Shown here: positions 9,785 to 18,258 of the stretch, in pieces
Layout of the letters: every line of letters starts with the position of its first letter
Numbering within the stretch: position 1 is the first letter of the stretch
Position numbers and translations under genes: made by a program
Source: Ramlibacter agri
Lineage (GTDB): Bacteria > Pseudomonadota > Gammaproteobacteria > Burkholderiales > Burkholderiaceae_C
Assembly (NCBI RefSeq): GCF_012927085.1
Contig: NZ_JABBFX010000001.1
Location: 3,410,001 to 3,474,000 of the forward strand
Direction of reading: 5' to 3'
Length of the DNA: 64,000 nucleotides
The notes under the pieces: generated by a model
The model's database searches: none
What the model saw: the letters and a program-made list of their open reading frames with translations, nothing else
Told to the model about the DNA's origin: nothing

Positions 9785-10370
9785 CCGCGAGCGCCTGATA
9801 CACCCGCAACGCCGCCCACGCATCGTTGGCGGCGTACAGCACCTGCTGCTGCGTCAATTGCCGGTTGGCCCAGTTCGAGGTCGCGGCGCGCTTGGACTTC
9901 AGGTAGCGGCGCTCGAACAGCACCGCCACTGCGGCCTTGATCCCCATCTGCCGGCGGTAGCCCCGCTGGCGGAACAAGGTGTCCAGGTCCAGCACGTCCT
10001 GCGGCTCGACGCCCAGCTTGTGCGTGATGCGGCGCTTGTCGTCGTGCAGGCCGAACCCCGCCTTGACGATGCCGGTCCGCGCGAGCAGGGCGCCGGCAAT
10101 GGCGCGGCAGCCGGGGTCGTGCAGCTGGAACACGTAGGCGCGGTCCAGGGTAGCCAGCTGCACCGTGTGCGGGCCGTCGGAGGCCTCGCCGGCGACGAAG
10201 GTGGGACGCGACTCCGTGTCGAAGCCCCAGACCGGTTCGCGGGCCAGCGCGGCGGCGGCCGCTTCGGCATGCGTTACGCTGGCGACAATCTCGATGCGGT
10301 CCAGTCCGATACGCTCGAAGGGCTCCAGCAGCGCGATCTCTTCGGGGGCGGGCATGGTGGGCGACTGCAT
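9744..10370 (-). CDS. RNase D-like DEDDy 3'-5' exonuclease
   Basis: Predicted 3'-5' exonuclease with the three Exo motifs of the DEDDy class: DTES at D51-E53 (Exo I), the GFGLHDD segment (Exo II), and YAANDAWAALRVY (Exo III with Tyr and Asp). It consists of the catalytic domain only, about 208 residues, without the HRDC domains of RNase D, so it resembles the short ribonuclease D-like proteins rather than Rnd. Other in-frame starts exist at 10394 and 10355; 10370 leaves a short gap to the divergent glutathione transferase gene. Its 3' end overlaps the penicillin-binding protein gene by 41 bases. Confidence 0.85.
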   Translation of the reverse strand: MQSPTMPAPEEIALLEPFERIGLDRIEIVASVTHAEAAAAALAREPVWGFDTESRPTFVAGEASDGPHTVQLATLDRAYVFQLHDPGCRAIAGALLARTGIVKAGFGLHDDKRRITHKLGVEPQDVLDLDTLFRQRGYRRQMGIKAAVAVLFERRYLKSKRAATSNWANRQLTQQQVLYAANDAWAALRVYQALAVTGSFSSAAPAGR

Positions 10371-10396
10371 GGACGCGAGCATACAAGGAGACAACG

Positions 10397-11038
10397 ATGA
10401 TCCGACTGCACGGGCTGGCCTACAGCAACTACTACAACAAGGCGAAGATGGCCTTGCTCGAAAAGGGCGTGGCCTTCGAGGAGGTGGCCACGGCCATCCA
10501 CGGCGATGATCCGGAAGTGCTGGCGTCCTCGCCGCTGGCCAAGATCCCCTTCCTCACGCTGGAGCTGGGCGGGCTGTGCGAGAGCTCGGCCATCCTGGAA
10601 TACCTCGAAGCGGCGTACCCCACGCCGCCGCTGCTGCCGGCCGATGCGTATGCGGCGGCCAAGGTGCGCGAGCTCGCGATCTTCATCGACTGGCACCTGG
10701 AGATGGCGGCGCGCCAGCTCTATCCCAGCGCCTTCTTCGGCGCCGCGCCGCTCAGCGACGGCAACAAGGCTCGCATCCGGCGCGAGATCGAGCAGAAGGC
10801 CGAGGCCTTCGCGCGGCTGGCGAAGTTCGCGCCCTATGTCGCTGGCGACAGCTTCACGCTGGCCGACTGCTGCGCCTTCAACAGCCTGCCGCTGGTCGGC
10901 ATGGCCACGCGCGCGATCTATGGCGAGGACTTGCTGGCTCCGATCGTCAACTACAAGGCTTACATCCAGTTCATCGGCGAGCGATCGAGCGCGCAGAAGG
11001 TGGTGGCGGATCGCAAGATCGCCATGGCTTCCCGTTAA
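10397..11038 (+). CDS. glutathione S-transferase family protein
   Basis: Two-domain GST of 213 residues. The N-terminal thioredoxin-like domain begins IRLHGLAYSNYYNKAKMALLEKG and ends at the cis-proline/glutathione-binding segment KIPFLTLE..GLCESSAILEYLE. The all-helical C-terminal domain carries the DSFTLADC signature near residue 155. AAGGAG lies 8 bases before the ATG. It probably conjugates or reduces electrophilic compounds in the cytoplasm. It is followed after 9 bases by a 2-keto-4-pentenoate hydratase-like gene; such pairs occur in aromatic breakdown clusters, but no other ring-cleavage gene is adjacent here. Confidence 0.92.
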   Translation: MIRLHGLAYSNYYNKAKMALLEKGVAFEEVATAIHGDDPEVLASSPLAKIPFLTLELGGLCESSAILEYLEAAYPTPPLLPADAYAAAKVRELAIFIDWHLEMAARQLYPSAFFGAAPLSDGNKARIRREIEQKAEAFARLAKFAPYVAGDSFTLADCCAFNSLPLVGMATRAIYGEDLLAPIVNYKAYIQFIGERSSAQKVVADRKIAMASR

Positions 11039-11047
11039 ATTAGCGCC

Positions 11048-11836
11048 ATGACGCCCGAACAATTGCTGCGCCACTACGACGCCGCCAGCCTCTGGAGCGG
11101 TGGCTGCGGCCTGTCCATGCCCGAAGGCTACGAGCGCGCGCTCAGCGTGCGCGAACTGCGCATCCGCCGCGGCGAGCAGCCGCGCGGCTACAAGGTCGGT
11201 TTCACCAACCGCGGCATCTGGCCCCGCTACGGCGTGGACGCGCCGATCTGGGGCACGGTGTACGACACCACGCTCAGCTTCTGCGAGGACGTGGGCGAGG
11301 TCTGGCTCGCCGGCACCTGCCAGCCGCGGCTGGAGCCCGAGTGCGTGCTGGGGCTTGCGGCCACGCCACCGGCCCGGGCGACGCTGGACGACCTGCGCAA
11401 GTGCATCGCCTGGATCGCCCCTGGCTTCGAGATCGTGCAGTGCCACCTGCCGGACTGGAAGTTCAGCGCCTCGGCCGACACGGTGGCCGACGGCGGCCTG
11501 CATGCCCGCCTGGTCGTGGGCCGCAAGGTGGACGCCTCCACGCTGCCCGCTGACGCCGCCGGCTTCGAGGCCGTGCTCGCCGGCGCGCGCGTCACGCTGT
11601 CCCGCGACGCGCAGAAGGTGGACCAGGGCGTAGGCGCCAACGTGCTCGATGGCCCGCTGCATGCGCTGCTGCATTTCGTCAATGCGCTGCGCGACTGCCC
11701 CGGCGCGCCCGACCTGCAGGCCGGCGACGTCGTCACCACCGGCACCTGGACCGATGCCTGGCCGGTGTTGCCGGGCGAATTCTGGCGCGCGGAGTTCAGC
11801 GCGCCGCTGCCGACTCTTTCGATCCGCTTTTCCTGA
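11048..11836 (+). CDS. 2-keto-4-pentenoate hydratase-like (FAH superfamily) protein
   Basis: Predicted hydratase or decarboxylase of the MhpD/DmpE branch of the fumarylacetoacetate hydrolase superfamily, which adds water to 2-oxopent-4-enoate-type products of meta-cleavage. Supporting features are GYKVGFTNR (substrate-loop lysine), LEPECVLGL with the metal-binding glutamates, and ITTGTWTDAWPV-like C-terminal strand (GDVVTTGTWTDAWPV). Length is 262 residues, typical. It lies 9 bases after the glutathione transferase gene. The true substrate is uncertain because upstream ring-cleavage genes are missing nearby. Confidence 0.85.
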   Translation: MTPEQLLRHYDAASLWSGGCGLSMPEGYERALSVRELRIRRGEQPRGYKVGFTNRGIWPRYGVDAPIWGTVYDTTLSFCEDVGEVWLAGTCQPRLEPECVLGLAATPPARATLDDLRKCIAWIAPGFEIVQCHLPDWKFSASADTVADGGLHARLVVGRKVDASTLPADAAGFEAVLAGARVTLSRDAQKVDQGVGANVLDGPLHALLHFVNALRDCPGAPDLQAGDVVTTGTWTDAWPVLPGEFWRAEFSAPLPTLSIRFS

Positions 11837-11840
11837 AACG

Positions 11841-12522
11841 ATGACCGCTCCGCTGCCCGAGGACTGCCTCGCCTCCACCCCGCTGATCGACAGCGCGCAC
11901 CCCGAGGTCCGCGCCTTCGCGCTGCGCCAACGACACCGAGCGCGCCATCGCGCTGTACTACGCCGTGCGCGACGGCTTCCGCTACGACCCTTACCGCATC
12001 GACCTGCGGCCCGAAGGCATGCGCGCCAGCGCGGTGGTCGCGGCCGGCTACGGCTGGTGCGTGCCCAAGGCCGGCCTGCTCGCGGCCGTGGCGCGCGCCG
12101 CCGGCATCCCGGCCCGCGTGGGCTATGCCGACGTGCGCAACCACCTGTCGACCGAGCGCATGCGCGCCACCATGACGACCGACGTCTTCATCTGGCACGG
12201 CTACACCGAGCTCTGGCTGGCTGGCGCCTGGCGCAAGGCCACGCCCGCCTTCAACGTGGAGCTGTGCGAGCGCTTCGGCCTGCACCCGCTGGAGTTCGAC
12301 GGTCGCAGCGATTCGATCTACCACCCGTTCGACCGGGCCGGCAACCGGCACATGGAATACCTGAACGACCGCGGCAGCTTCGTCGAAGTGCCGCTGGAGA
12401 CGATCGTCACCGACTTCCGCGTCACCTACCCGGGCTGGCTGCGCGGCGCCGAGACGGCCATCTCCCTGGCGCAGGCGGATTTCCAGGCGGACGTTGCGCA
12501 GGAGCCCGGCACGACCCTATGA
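11841..12522 (+). pseudogene. transglutaminase-like cysteine peptidase gene, frameshifted
   Basis: The ATG at 11841 opens a frame coding MTAPLPEDCLASTPLIDSAH, the usual N-terminus of this transglutaminase-like family. Around 11921-11928 the match jumps to the next frame, where ANDTERAIALYYAVRDGFRYD continues to the stop at 12522. The downstream frame has its own stop at 11884, so no single frame covers the gene. The catalytic Cys (GYGWCVPKA) and His (FIWHGYTELW) lie in the second frame, followed by KATPAFN. A shortened product could start at GTG 11965 but would lack the N-terminal strand region. This is either a real recent frameshift or a base-calling error; the intact rest of the gene fits both. 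Confidence 0.8.
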
Positions 12523-12547
12523 TGCGCCGCTTCAAGGAGAAGAACGA

Positions 12548-13135
12548 ATGGACAAGCGCCAGTTCCTCGCTGCGGCCACGCTCGGGGCCGCTGCTCTCCC
12601 TGCCCTCGCGCAGGGCGGCAACTCGCCCAAGGGCCAGCGCGGCCCGACGCTGCTGACCGTCACCGGCGCCGGCGTCAAGCCGAACCGGGGTCCCTTCGAC
12701 CCCGTGCTGGACCAGATGATGGGCAAGCAGAAGCTCACCTTCGACAAGGCCCACGCTTTCGACTTCGCCACGTTGGCGGCCATGAAGCCCGTCGAGATCC
12801 GGCCCACGCTCGAATACGACAGCAAGCCGCACCGGCTCTCCGGCCCGCTGCTGGCCGACGTGCTGGCGGCGGCCGGCGTGAAGGGCGAGGGCGGCAAGCT
12901 CGCGATGCGGGCCGTGGACGGCTACGCTCCGGTGCAGACACTGGCCGACGTCCGCAAGTACCGCTTCATCCTGGCGACGCATCTCGATGGCCAGCCGATG
13001 CCGCTGGGCGGCCTCGGTCCGCTGTGGGCCCTGTTCGACGTCGACCGCGTTCCCGAATTCGCCGCCAAGCCGCTGGACCAGCGCTTCGCCAATCTGCCCT
13101 GGGCGCTGTTCCACATCGACGTGCAAGCCGGCTGA
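12548..13135 (+). CDS. exported molybdopterin-binding oxidoreductase-domain protein
   Basis: A 195-residue protein with an N-terminal signal (MDKRQFLAAATLGAAALPALAQ) and a short SUOX-type oxidoreductase molybdopterin-binding fold: LTFDKAHAFDFATL, then the segments ending in FDVDRVPEFAAKPLDQRF and WALFHIDVQAG. It is much shorter than true sulphite oxidase or MsrP (YedY), and the usual molybdenum-ligating cysteine is not evident, so it may bind a ligand without catalysing. AAGGAG precedes ATG 12548 by 6 bases. It follows the frameshifted transglutaminase gene by 25 bases. Function is unknown; it is seen as a small conserved periplasmic protein. Confidence 0.75.
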   Translation: MDKRQFLAAATLGAAALPALAQGGNSPKGQRGPTLLTVTGAGVKPNRGPFDPVLDQMMGKQKLTFDKAHAFDFATLAAMKPVEIRPTLEYDSKPHRLSGPLLADVLAAAGVKGEGGKLAMRAVDGYAPVQTLADVRKYRFILATHLDGQPMPLGGLGPLWALFDVDRVPEFAAKPLDQRFANLPWALFHIDVQAG

Positions 13136-13207
13136 GCCGCCTGGGCCTACCGCGGCCGTCGCCGCGCGACTACAAGCACCCCGGGGCGGGTGGCGCTACG
13201 GTGGGGT

Positions 13208-14254
13208 ATGCACAGAAGAAGCATCCTCTCGCTGGGCCTGGCGGTCGCTGTCGCGGCTGCGGCCCCGTTCGCGCAGGCGAAGACGCAGCATCACGGCCAC
13301 GCCAGCGCGCAACGCCCGGCGTCCGCCGTGGTGACGCCGTACCCGGCCGATCCCACGCAGCACATGAACCAGCTCAATGGCGACACGTCTGCGCCGGTGC
13401 TGGCCGAAGGCGCCAAGGGCCCGGCCGTCGTGCGCGCGCAGGTGATGCTGGATCGCGCGTGGTTCTCGCCGGGCGAGATCGACGGCGTGTTCAGCACGAA
13501 CATGAAGCACGCCGTCGCGGCCTTCCAGCTCGCGCGCGGGCTGCCCACGAGTGGGCGCATCGACGCAGCAACCTGGGGCGCGCTGGGGCAGCAGCAGGCG
13601 CCGGTGTTCGGCACCTACGTGGTGACGCCGCAGGACATGGCCGGCCCTTACGTGAAGATCCCGGACGACCCGGTGGAGGAATCCAGGCTGCCGACGCTCG
13701 GCTACCAGAACCCGGAGGAGGCGCTGGGCGAGCGCTTCCACGTCAGCCCCAGGCTGCTGGCCGCTTTGAACAAGGACCGCCCGCTGCGTGAAGGCCAGAT
13801 GATCGTCGTGCCCGACGTGCTGAAGGCGCAGGCGCTGGCCGGCAAGGCCACCGGCATCCGCATCGCCAAGTCCGAGCGGATGCTGTACCTTCTCGGTGAA
13901 GGCGACAAGGTGATCGGCGCCTTCCCGGTGAGCTTCGGCGGCGCCGAGAACCCGCTCCAGCCCGGGCAGATGTCCATCGTGACCAAGGTGATGAACCCGA
14001 ACTACAGCTACGACCCCAGCCTGCTGAAGAACCCCAAGGCCGACGAGAAGCTGCGCCTGCCGCCCGGTCCCAACAACCCGGTCGGCGTGGTGTGGCTGGG
14101 CCTGAGCAAGGAGCACTGGGGCATCCACGGCACCGCGGAACCCTCGCAGATGGCGCGGGTGCAGACCAATGGCTGCGTGCGCCTGACCAACTGGGACGTG
14201 TCGCGGCTCGCGACCGTCGCGGACAAGGGCATGGCGGTGGACGTGCAGGCATGA
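13208..14254 (+). CDS. L,D-transpeptidase with peptidoglycan-binding domain
   Basis: Exported cell-wall enzyme of 348 residues. The signal peptide ends near AQAKT (about residue 23). A peptidoglycan-binding repeat ([22 protein letters not shown]) follows at about 75-125. The YkuD catalytic domain lies in the C-terminal third, with the HGT motif (GIHGTAEP) and nucleophile C323 in TNGCVRL; the family usually has SxGC, so Thr-Asn here is a mild variation. It links meso-diaminopimelate residues of peptidoglycan or attaches proteins to it. ATG 13208 starts the signal peptide; upstream in-frame codons look non-coding. Its stop overlaps the next gene by four bases (ATGA), so the pair is translationally coupled. 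Confidence 0.9.
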   Translation: MHRRSILSLGLAVAVAAAAPFAQAKTQHHGHASAQRPASAVVTPYPADPTQHMNQLNGDTSAPVLAEGAKGPAVVRAQVMLDRAWFSPGEIDGVFSTNMKHAVAAFQLARGLPTSGRIDAATWGALGQQQAPVFGTYVVTPQDMAGPYVKIPDDPVEESRLPTLGYQNPEEALGERFHVSPRLLAALNKDRPLREGQMIVVPDVLKAQALAGKATGIRIAKSERMLYLLGEGDKVIGAFPVSFGGAENPLQPGQMSIVTKVMNPNYSYDPSLLKNPKADEKLRLPPGPNNPVGVVWLGLSKEHWGIHGTAEPSQMARVQTNGCVRLTNWDVSRLATVADKGMAVDVQA

Positions 14255-14943
14255 AGCTGCGGCACGTCGCCATCGCCGCCGGCGTGCTGCTCGCGCTGCA
14301 AGGCTGCGAACGCGCGCCGGTGCGCACCACCGTGTACCGGCAGCCGCAGGAGCAGCAGCAGCCCGCTGCGCAGGCACCGGCCGCGCAAGCGCCGGCGCCC
14401 TCCGCTGCGGCTCCCACGCCGCCGCCGCACGAAGCGATCACGATGGCCGTGCCGGGCGATGCCGCCGGCGTCGAGATGCTCTCGCACCGCACGCTGCGGC
14501 TGCCGGTGCAAGGCGTGCCGGCGTCGGCCCTGGTCGACACCTACAGCCAGTCGCGCGGCACGCATCCGCACGAGGCCATCGACATCCTGGCGCCGCGCGG
14601 CACGCCGGTGGTGGCGGTGGACGACGGCACGATCGTGAAGCTGTTCAACAGCAAGCCGGGCGGCATCACCGTCTACGAGTTCGATCCGGACGGCCGGCTC
14701 AGCTACTACTACGCGCACCTGGACCGCTATGCGGAGGGCCTGCACGAAGGCATGCAGGTCAAGCGCGGTGACCTCCTGGGTTACGTGGGCAGCACCGGCA
14801 ATGCCGACGCCAGGACGCCGCACCTGCACTTTGCCGTGTTCAAGTTGGGGCCGGAGAAGCGCTGGTGGGAAGGCACGCCGGTCAATCCCTATTCAGCGCT
14901 GCGTGACGCAGAACCCGCAGGCACGGTCACCGCGAGCCGTTGA
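14251..14943 (+). CDS. M23 (LytM) family peptidase lipoprotein
   Basis: Predicted outer- or inner-membrane lipoprotein of 230 residues: the signal ends in the lipobox LQGC (Cys20), followed by a Gln/Ala/Pro-rich spacer of about 40 residues. The M23 domain has the zinc-binding HEAID and the HLHF motif, so all catalytic ligands appear present and it should cleave peptide cross-bridges rather than act as a degenerate regulator. It is coupled to the L,D-transpeptidase by an ATGA overlap, giving a cross-linking and a cross-link-cutting enzyme in one operon. Confidence 0.9.
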   Translation: MKLRHVAIAAGVLLALQGCERAPVRTTVYRQPQEQQQPAAQAPAAQAPAPSAAAPTPPPHEAITMAVPGDAAGVEMLSHRTLRLPVQGVPASALVDTYSQSRGTHPHEAIDILAPRGTPVVAVDDGTIVKLFNSKPGGITVYEFDPDGRLSYYYAHLDRYAEGLHEGMQVKRGDLLGYVGSTGNADARTPHLHFAVFKLGPEKRWWEGTPVNPYSALRDAEPAGTVTASR

Positions 14944-14952
14944 CTCCCGGAG

Positions 14953-16218
14953 TTACCTGGGGTGGGCAGATCCGCTGCGCACCGGATACACACAGGCGAG
15001 CAGCAGGTACAAGCCCGCCCCCACCAGCAACGCCCCGGTCGCGCACCACAGGGATTGCGTGAAGCCCGCCGCCGTGCTGGACGCATGTGCCACCAGCACC
15101 GCGGCGATCGGCGGCCCGACCATCTGGCCCAGGCCCCACAGCACGGTCAGCAGCCCCATGAAGCTGGTCGGATGCTGCGGCCGCAGCCGGCGCGCCTCCT
15201 GCATGGCGAAGAACGTGATCGCGGTAAAAGGCAGGCCCAGCAGCACACTGCCGATGGCGAAGCCCGCCAGCGTTGGGCTCACCAGGCTGGCGGCGACGCC
15301 GATCGCCTGGATCACGTAGCAGGCCGCCAGCCGCAGCCGCTGGTCACCGGGGCCACGCAGCCGCGAGGCCGCGAGCGCGCCCAGGATCACGCCGACGCCG
15401 AACAGCGGCCAGAACAGGTCCAGCCAGCGCGAGCCGGGCAAGGTCAGGCGCGCGATCACCGGCAGGAAGGTGGCCGTGACGATGTAGCCCAGCCCGGCCA
15501 GGCTGTAGGCGCCGGCCAGCAGGCCCATCTCGACGACGTCGGCTTCTTCGCCCTTGGCGTTGGCGCCGCTCGCGCTGGTGGCAGCGGGCGCGGGCAGGGC
15601 GCGGTGCGCATCGAACACGCGCCAGACCACCACGGTCAGCACCAGCGCCAGCACGCCGAACAGGAACCAGCCGTCCGCCGCCGGTGCATGGGTCGCCACC
15701 AGCGCGCTCGCCGCCAGCCCGCTCGTCACGATGCCCAGGCCGGGGCCGACGTAGATCAGCGCGCCCATGGCCGGCACGCCGCGCCGCGCCAGTTGCTCCA
15801 GGCACCAGCCGGACGTGTAGAGGAAGACGACCGCGCTCGCCAGCCCGGCGGCGAAGCGCCACCAGGCCCAGGCCGCGGGCCAGGGCAGTGCCATGGCGGC
15901 CGTGACCAGCGCCGTGGCGACCAGGCCGCCGCGGATCAGGGTCGGCCCGTTCAGCGCGACCGACCAGCCCAGCCGCCGCCACAACCAGGGCTGCAAGGTC
16001 AGCAGCCCGGCGCCGAGCAGGTAGCCGAAGTAGTTGGAGCTGGCCAGCAGGCTGGCGCCGGGCAGGGTGACGGTGCCCTCGGCCATCATCAGCGGCAGCA
16101 GCGGCGTGAACGCGAAGCGGCCGATCCCCATGGCGACGGCGAGCGCGCCCAGGCCGGCCAGCGCGATGGCAAGCGGTCGGAAGGATGAGGCAGCGTGCAC
16201 GGGGCGCAAGTGTCGCAT
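14953..16218 (-). CDS. YbfB/YjiJ-family MFS transporter
   Basis: Inner-membrane protein of 421 residues with about twelve transmembrane helices. The start of helix 1, LAMG(I)GRFAFTPLLP, is the hallmark of the YbfB/YjiJ branch of the major facilitator superfamily. A cytoplasmic loop rich in Ala/Gly/Glu near residue 215 divides the two halves. The substrate of this branch is not established. It is convergent with the M23 gene, with only 9 bases between their stops, and divergent from the unknown gene at 16272. Confidence 0.88.
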   Translation of the reverse strand: MRHLRPVHAASSFRPLAIALAGLGALAVAMGIGRFAFTPLLPLMMAEGTVTLPGASLLASSNYFGYLLGAGLLTLQPWLWRRLGWSVALNGPTLIRGGLVATALVTAAMALPWPAAWAWWRFAAGLASAVVFLYTSGWCLEQLARRGVPAMGALIYVGPGLGIVTSGLAASALVATHAPAADGWFLFGVLALVLTVVVWRVFDAHRALPAPAATSASGANAKGEEADVVEMGLLAGAYSLAGLGYIVTATFLPVIARLTLPGSRWLDLFWPLFGVGVILGALAASRLRGPGDQRLRLAACYVIQAIGVAASLVSPTLAGFAIGSVLLGLPFTAITFFAMQEARRLRPQHPTSFMGLLTVLWGLGQMVGPPIAAVLVAHASSTAAGFTQSLWCATGALLVGAGLYLLLACVYPVRSGSAHPR

Positions 16219-16271
16219 GTCTCGTCAGGGTTCCGGGTAAAAGCTATGGACCGACCGGTTAGCATTGGCGC

Positions 16272-17174
16272 ATGAAGATCCTGCTCGCCTTGCGCCCCTG
16301 CAGTTCGGCGCTGGCGCACCGCGTGGCGGCCGACCCCGGGTTGGCCAAGGCGCTCGGTGCCAAGCCGAACCCCGGTATCGGCTTCGTCTTTCCCAAGTTC
16401 TTCGACGCGAGCGGCCCGGTGCTGGGTCGCCTGCTGGAGCTGGCCGAGGGCGAGTCCCTCAGCTTCATCCGCGACGTGCAGTGCTCGCCGGCCGAGATCG
16501 AGGCCAGCGCGCATTTCGAGGCGATCAGCCGCTCCAACGTGGGCCAGAGCCGCGCCGATTCCAAGGCCACCATGGCGGCCTACCACCAGGACAGCCTGCA
16601 CGCCACCGCCAGCCGCTGGCAGGTGCGGCTGCCGCAGCGCATCTACCTGAGCAAGCCGGTCGCCGGCAGCGCGATCACCCACGTCGATCAATGGACCGGC
16701 GAATACGTCCTGGGCACGCAGGCGGCACAGGCCTTGCGTGACAGCGACCTGACCGGCTTCGAGCTGCGTCCCGTGCTGCATCACAAGCCGGAAACGCCGG
16801 CTGATGCCGCGGAACACCTGGTCGCGCGCGAGCTGCTGCCCGCTGCGCTGGAGGACCGCACCACCTTCGAGACCTTCGACGACGGCCCGCGCCAGCCGTC
16901 CACGCCGCGCCGCTACGGCCTGCTGACCTACCCGGCTGGCGCGCTGGCCGCGAGCCCGGACCTGGCGCGTACCGCCGAGCCCTGGGGCGCCTGGCGCACG
17001 CCGGCGTGGGTGGTCAGCCAGCGCACGCGGCAGCTGTTCGACAGCGCGCAGATCCGCGGCTGGAAGTTCCAGCCGGTGCTGCAGGCGGACAGCCGCTTGC
17101 ACCGCGAGCATTCGCAGCGCTGGGAAGACGTGCTGGCGAAACTGCAGCAGGCCGGCGCGTCGGTGATCGCCTGA
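16272..17174 (+). CDS. uncharacterised protein with a two-fold internal repeat
   Basis: Not recognised with confidence. The 300-residue product has no signal peptide or membrane helix. Two related segments occur at residues 145-169 and 246-270, each running V[VL]..........[LI].G[FW].[LF].PVL. This 'residues at the end of a helix, then G-hydrophobic-PV' pattern recalls immunity-type proteins of the Imm11/DUF1629 and double-CXXCG groups, but no CXXCG pair is present, so that link is weak. The rest is polar and unremarkable. The ATG at 16272 follows a 53-base divergent region shared with the MFS gene, and the stop abuts the stop of the first universal stress protein. Confidence 0.75.
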   Translation: MKILLALRPCSSALAHRVAADPGLAKALGAKPNPGIGFVFPKFFDASGPVLGRLLELAEGESLSFIRDVQCSPAEIEASAHFEAISRSNVGQSRADSKATMAAYHQDSLHATASRWQVRLPQRIYLSKPVAGSAITHVDQWTGEYVLGTQAAQALRDSDLTGFELRPVLHHKPETPADAAEHLVARELLPAALEDRTTFETFDDGPRQPSTPRRYGLLTYPAGALAASPDLARTAEPWGAWRTPAWVVSQRTRQLFDSAQIRGWKFQPVLQADSRLHREHSQRWEDVLAKLQQAGASVIA

Positions 17175-17612
17175 TCAGCGCGCGACCAGCACCGGCACCG
17201 GCGACTCCGCCACGACTTTCGACGCGACGCTGCCCAGCATCAGCCGGGCCAGGCCGGTGCGGCCGTGGGAACCGACCACCACCAGGTCGACGCCGTCCTC
17301 GCGCGCCGCGCGGGTGATGCCGTCCGGTGCGGTCGTGTCCTCGACCAGCTTCGGGTGGAAGTCGACCGCGGGCGAGGCCGCCGCGCAGAGCGCCTGCACC
17401 TTGCCGTGCGCTTCGCCGGCGAGTTCCATGGCCGAAGCCATGAAGTTCTTGAAGGCCGTCGGGCTCTCCTCGCCCAGGCCGAATTCAGGGTAGTCGACGA
17501 CGAACAGCGCCGTCAGCCGCGCGCCGTGCACGCGGGCCAGGTTGACTGCGAGCTTGGCGGCGCCTTCGGAAGCGGCGGAGCCGTCGGTGGCGATCAGGAT
17601 GTGCTTGAACAT
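17175..17612 (-). CDS. universal stress protein (ATP-binding type)
   Basis: Single UspA-fold domain of 145 residues. The N-terminus MFKHILIATDGSAAS holds the beta-1 Asp, and the C-terminal GSHGRTGLARLMLGS fits the ATP-binding G-2x-G-9x-G-S pattern. Such proteins help survival under stress, often at low oxygen or in stationary phase. It lies 50 bases downstream of a paralogue on the same strand. A 14-bp FNR-box-like sequence ends 37 bases before its start (listed separately), suggesting oxygen control of this copy in particular. Confidence 0.93.
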   Translation of the reverse strand: MFKHILIATDGSAASEGAAKLAVNLARVHGARLTALFVVDYPEFGLGEESPTAFKNFMASAMELAGEAHGKVQALCAAASPAVDFHPKLVEDTTAPDGITRAAREDGVDLVVVGSHGRTGLARLMLGSVASKVVAESPVPVLVAR

Positions 17613-17648
17613 GGTGCCCCCATGGTCGGCGGCGCGAGCCGCCTTGGT

Positions 17649-17662
17649 TTGAGCTGGATCAA
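17649..17662 (-). promoter_or_regulatory. FNR/Anr-box-like site upstream of a universal stress protein gene
   Basis: Read on the minus strand the sequence is TTGATCCAGCTCAA, which matches nine of ten fixed positions of the FNR consensus TTGAT-N4-ATCAA. It sits immediately after the upstream usp coding region and ends 37 bases before the ATG of the second usp gene, a distance that suits an activator site near -41 with a very short leader or a slightly upstream start. Low-oxygen control of usp genes by FNR-type regulators is well known in other proteobacteria; use here is inferred. Confidence 0.5.
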
Positions 17663-18103
17663 TCAGCGAACGACCAGCACGGGCATCGTAGCCTCGGCCA
17701 GCACGCGCGTGGTGACGCTGCCCAGGACCAGCTTGCGCAGCGCGCCGTGGCCATGCGAGCCGATCACGATCAGGTCCGCCTTCTCGTCGCGTGCGCATTG
17801 CGCGATGCCATGCGCGGCCGTGGCCTCCTCGACGATGCGGGTTTCCAGCATGAGCGGCGCGCCGCCGTCATCGGCCAGTTCCGCCGCGCGAGCCAGCGCC
17901 TTGCCGGCGTGCGTATGGGCCGCGGCGATGTAGGCCTGGAAACCGAGCGGGTTGGCCTGCCCGATGCCGAGATAGGGATAGGGGTCGACCACGTTGACCG
18001 CGGTCAGCCGCGCGCCGTTCGTGCGCGCCAGTTCGATGGCGGTGCGGGTGGCCTGGTCGCAGGCGGCGGAGCCGTCGGTGGCCAGCAGGATGTGCTTGAA
18101 CAT
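17663..18103 (-). CDS. universal stress protein (ATP-binding type), second copy
   Basis: UspA-fold protein of 146 residues, paralogous to the gene just downstream. It starts MFKHILLATDGSAACDQAT and ends with GSHGHGALRKLVLGS, again the ATP-binding pattern, so it likely binds ATP. The two copies are about half identical, an old tandem duplication. Its promoter lies in the 155-base region shared with the divergent FHA gene; no FNR-like box is obvious there. The start ATG at 18103 gives the canonical family N-terminus. Confidence 0.93.
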   Translation of the reverse strand: MFKHILLATDGSAACDQATRTAIELARTNGARLTAVNVVDPYPYLGIGQANPLGFQAYIAAAHTHAGKALARAAELADDGGAPLMLETRIVEEATAAHGIAQCARDEKADLIVIGSHGHGALRKLVLGSVTTRVLAEATMPVLVVR

Positions 18104-18258
18104 GGGGAAGCCTCCAGCCTGGCGGGTTCGAAACGCCAGAGTAGGCGCACGGCCCGCGCCCGTCAATGGACCACGCGGACCGGGCGTGTCCGCTTGATGA
18201 GGCCCAGCGGCGGCGCTAGCATGGTCCGCGAGCCGCGCGATGCGGCGCGGAGGTGCAG

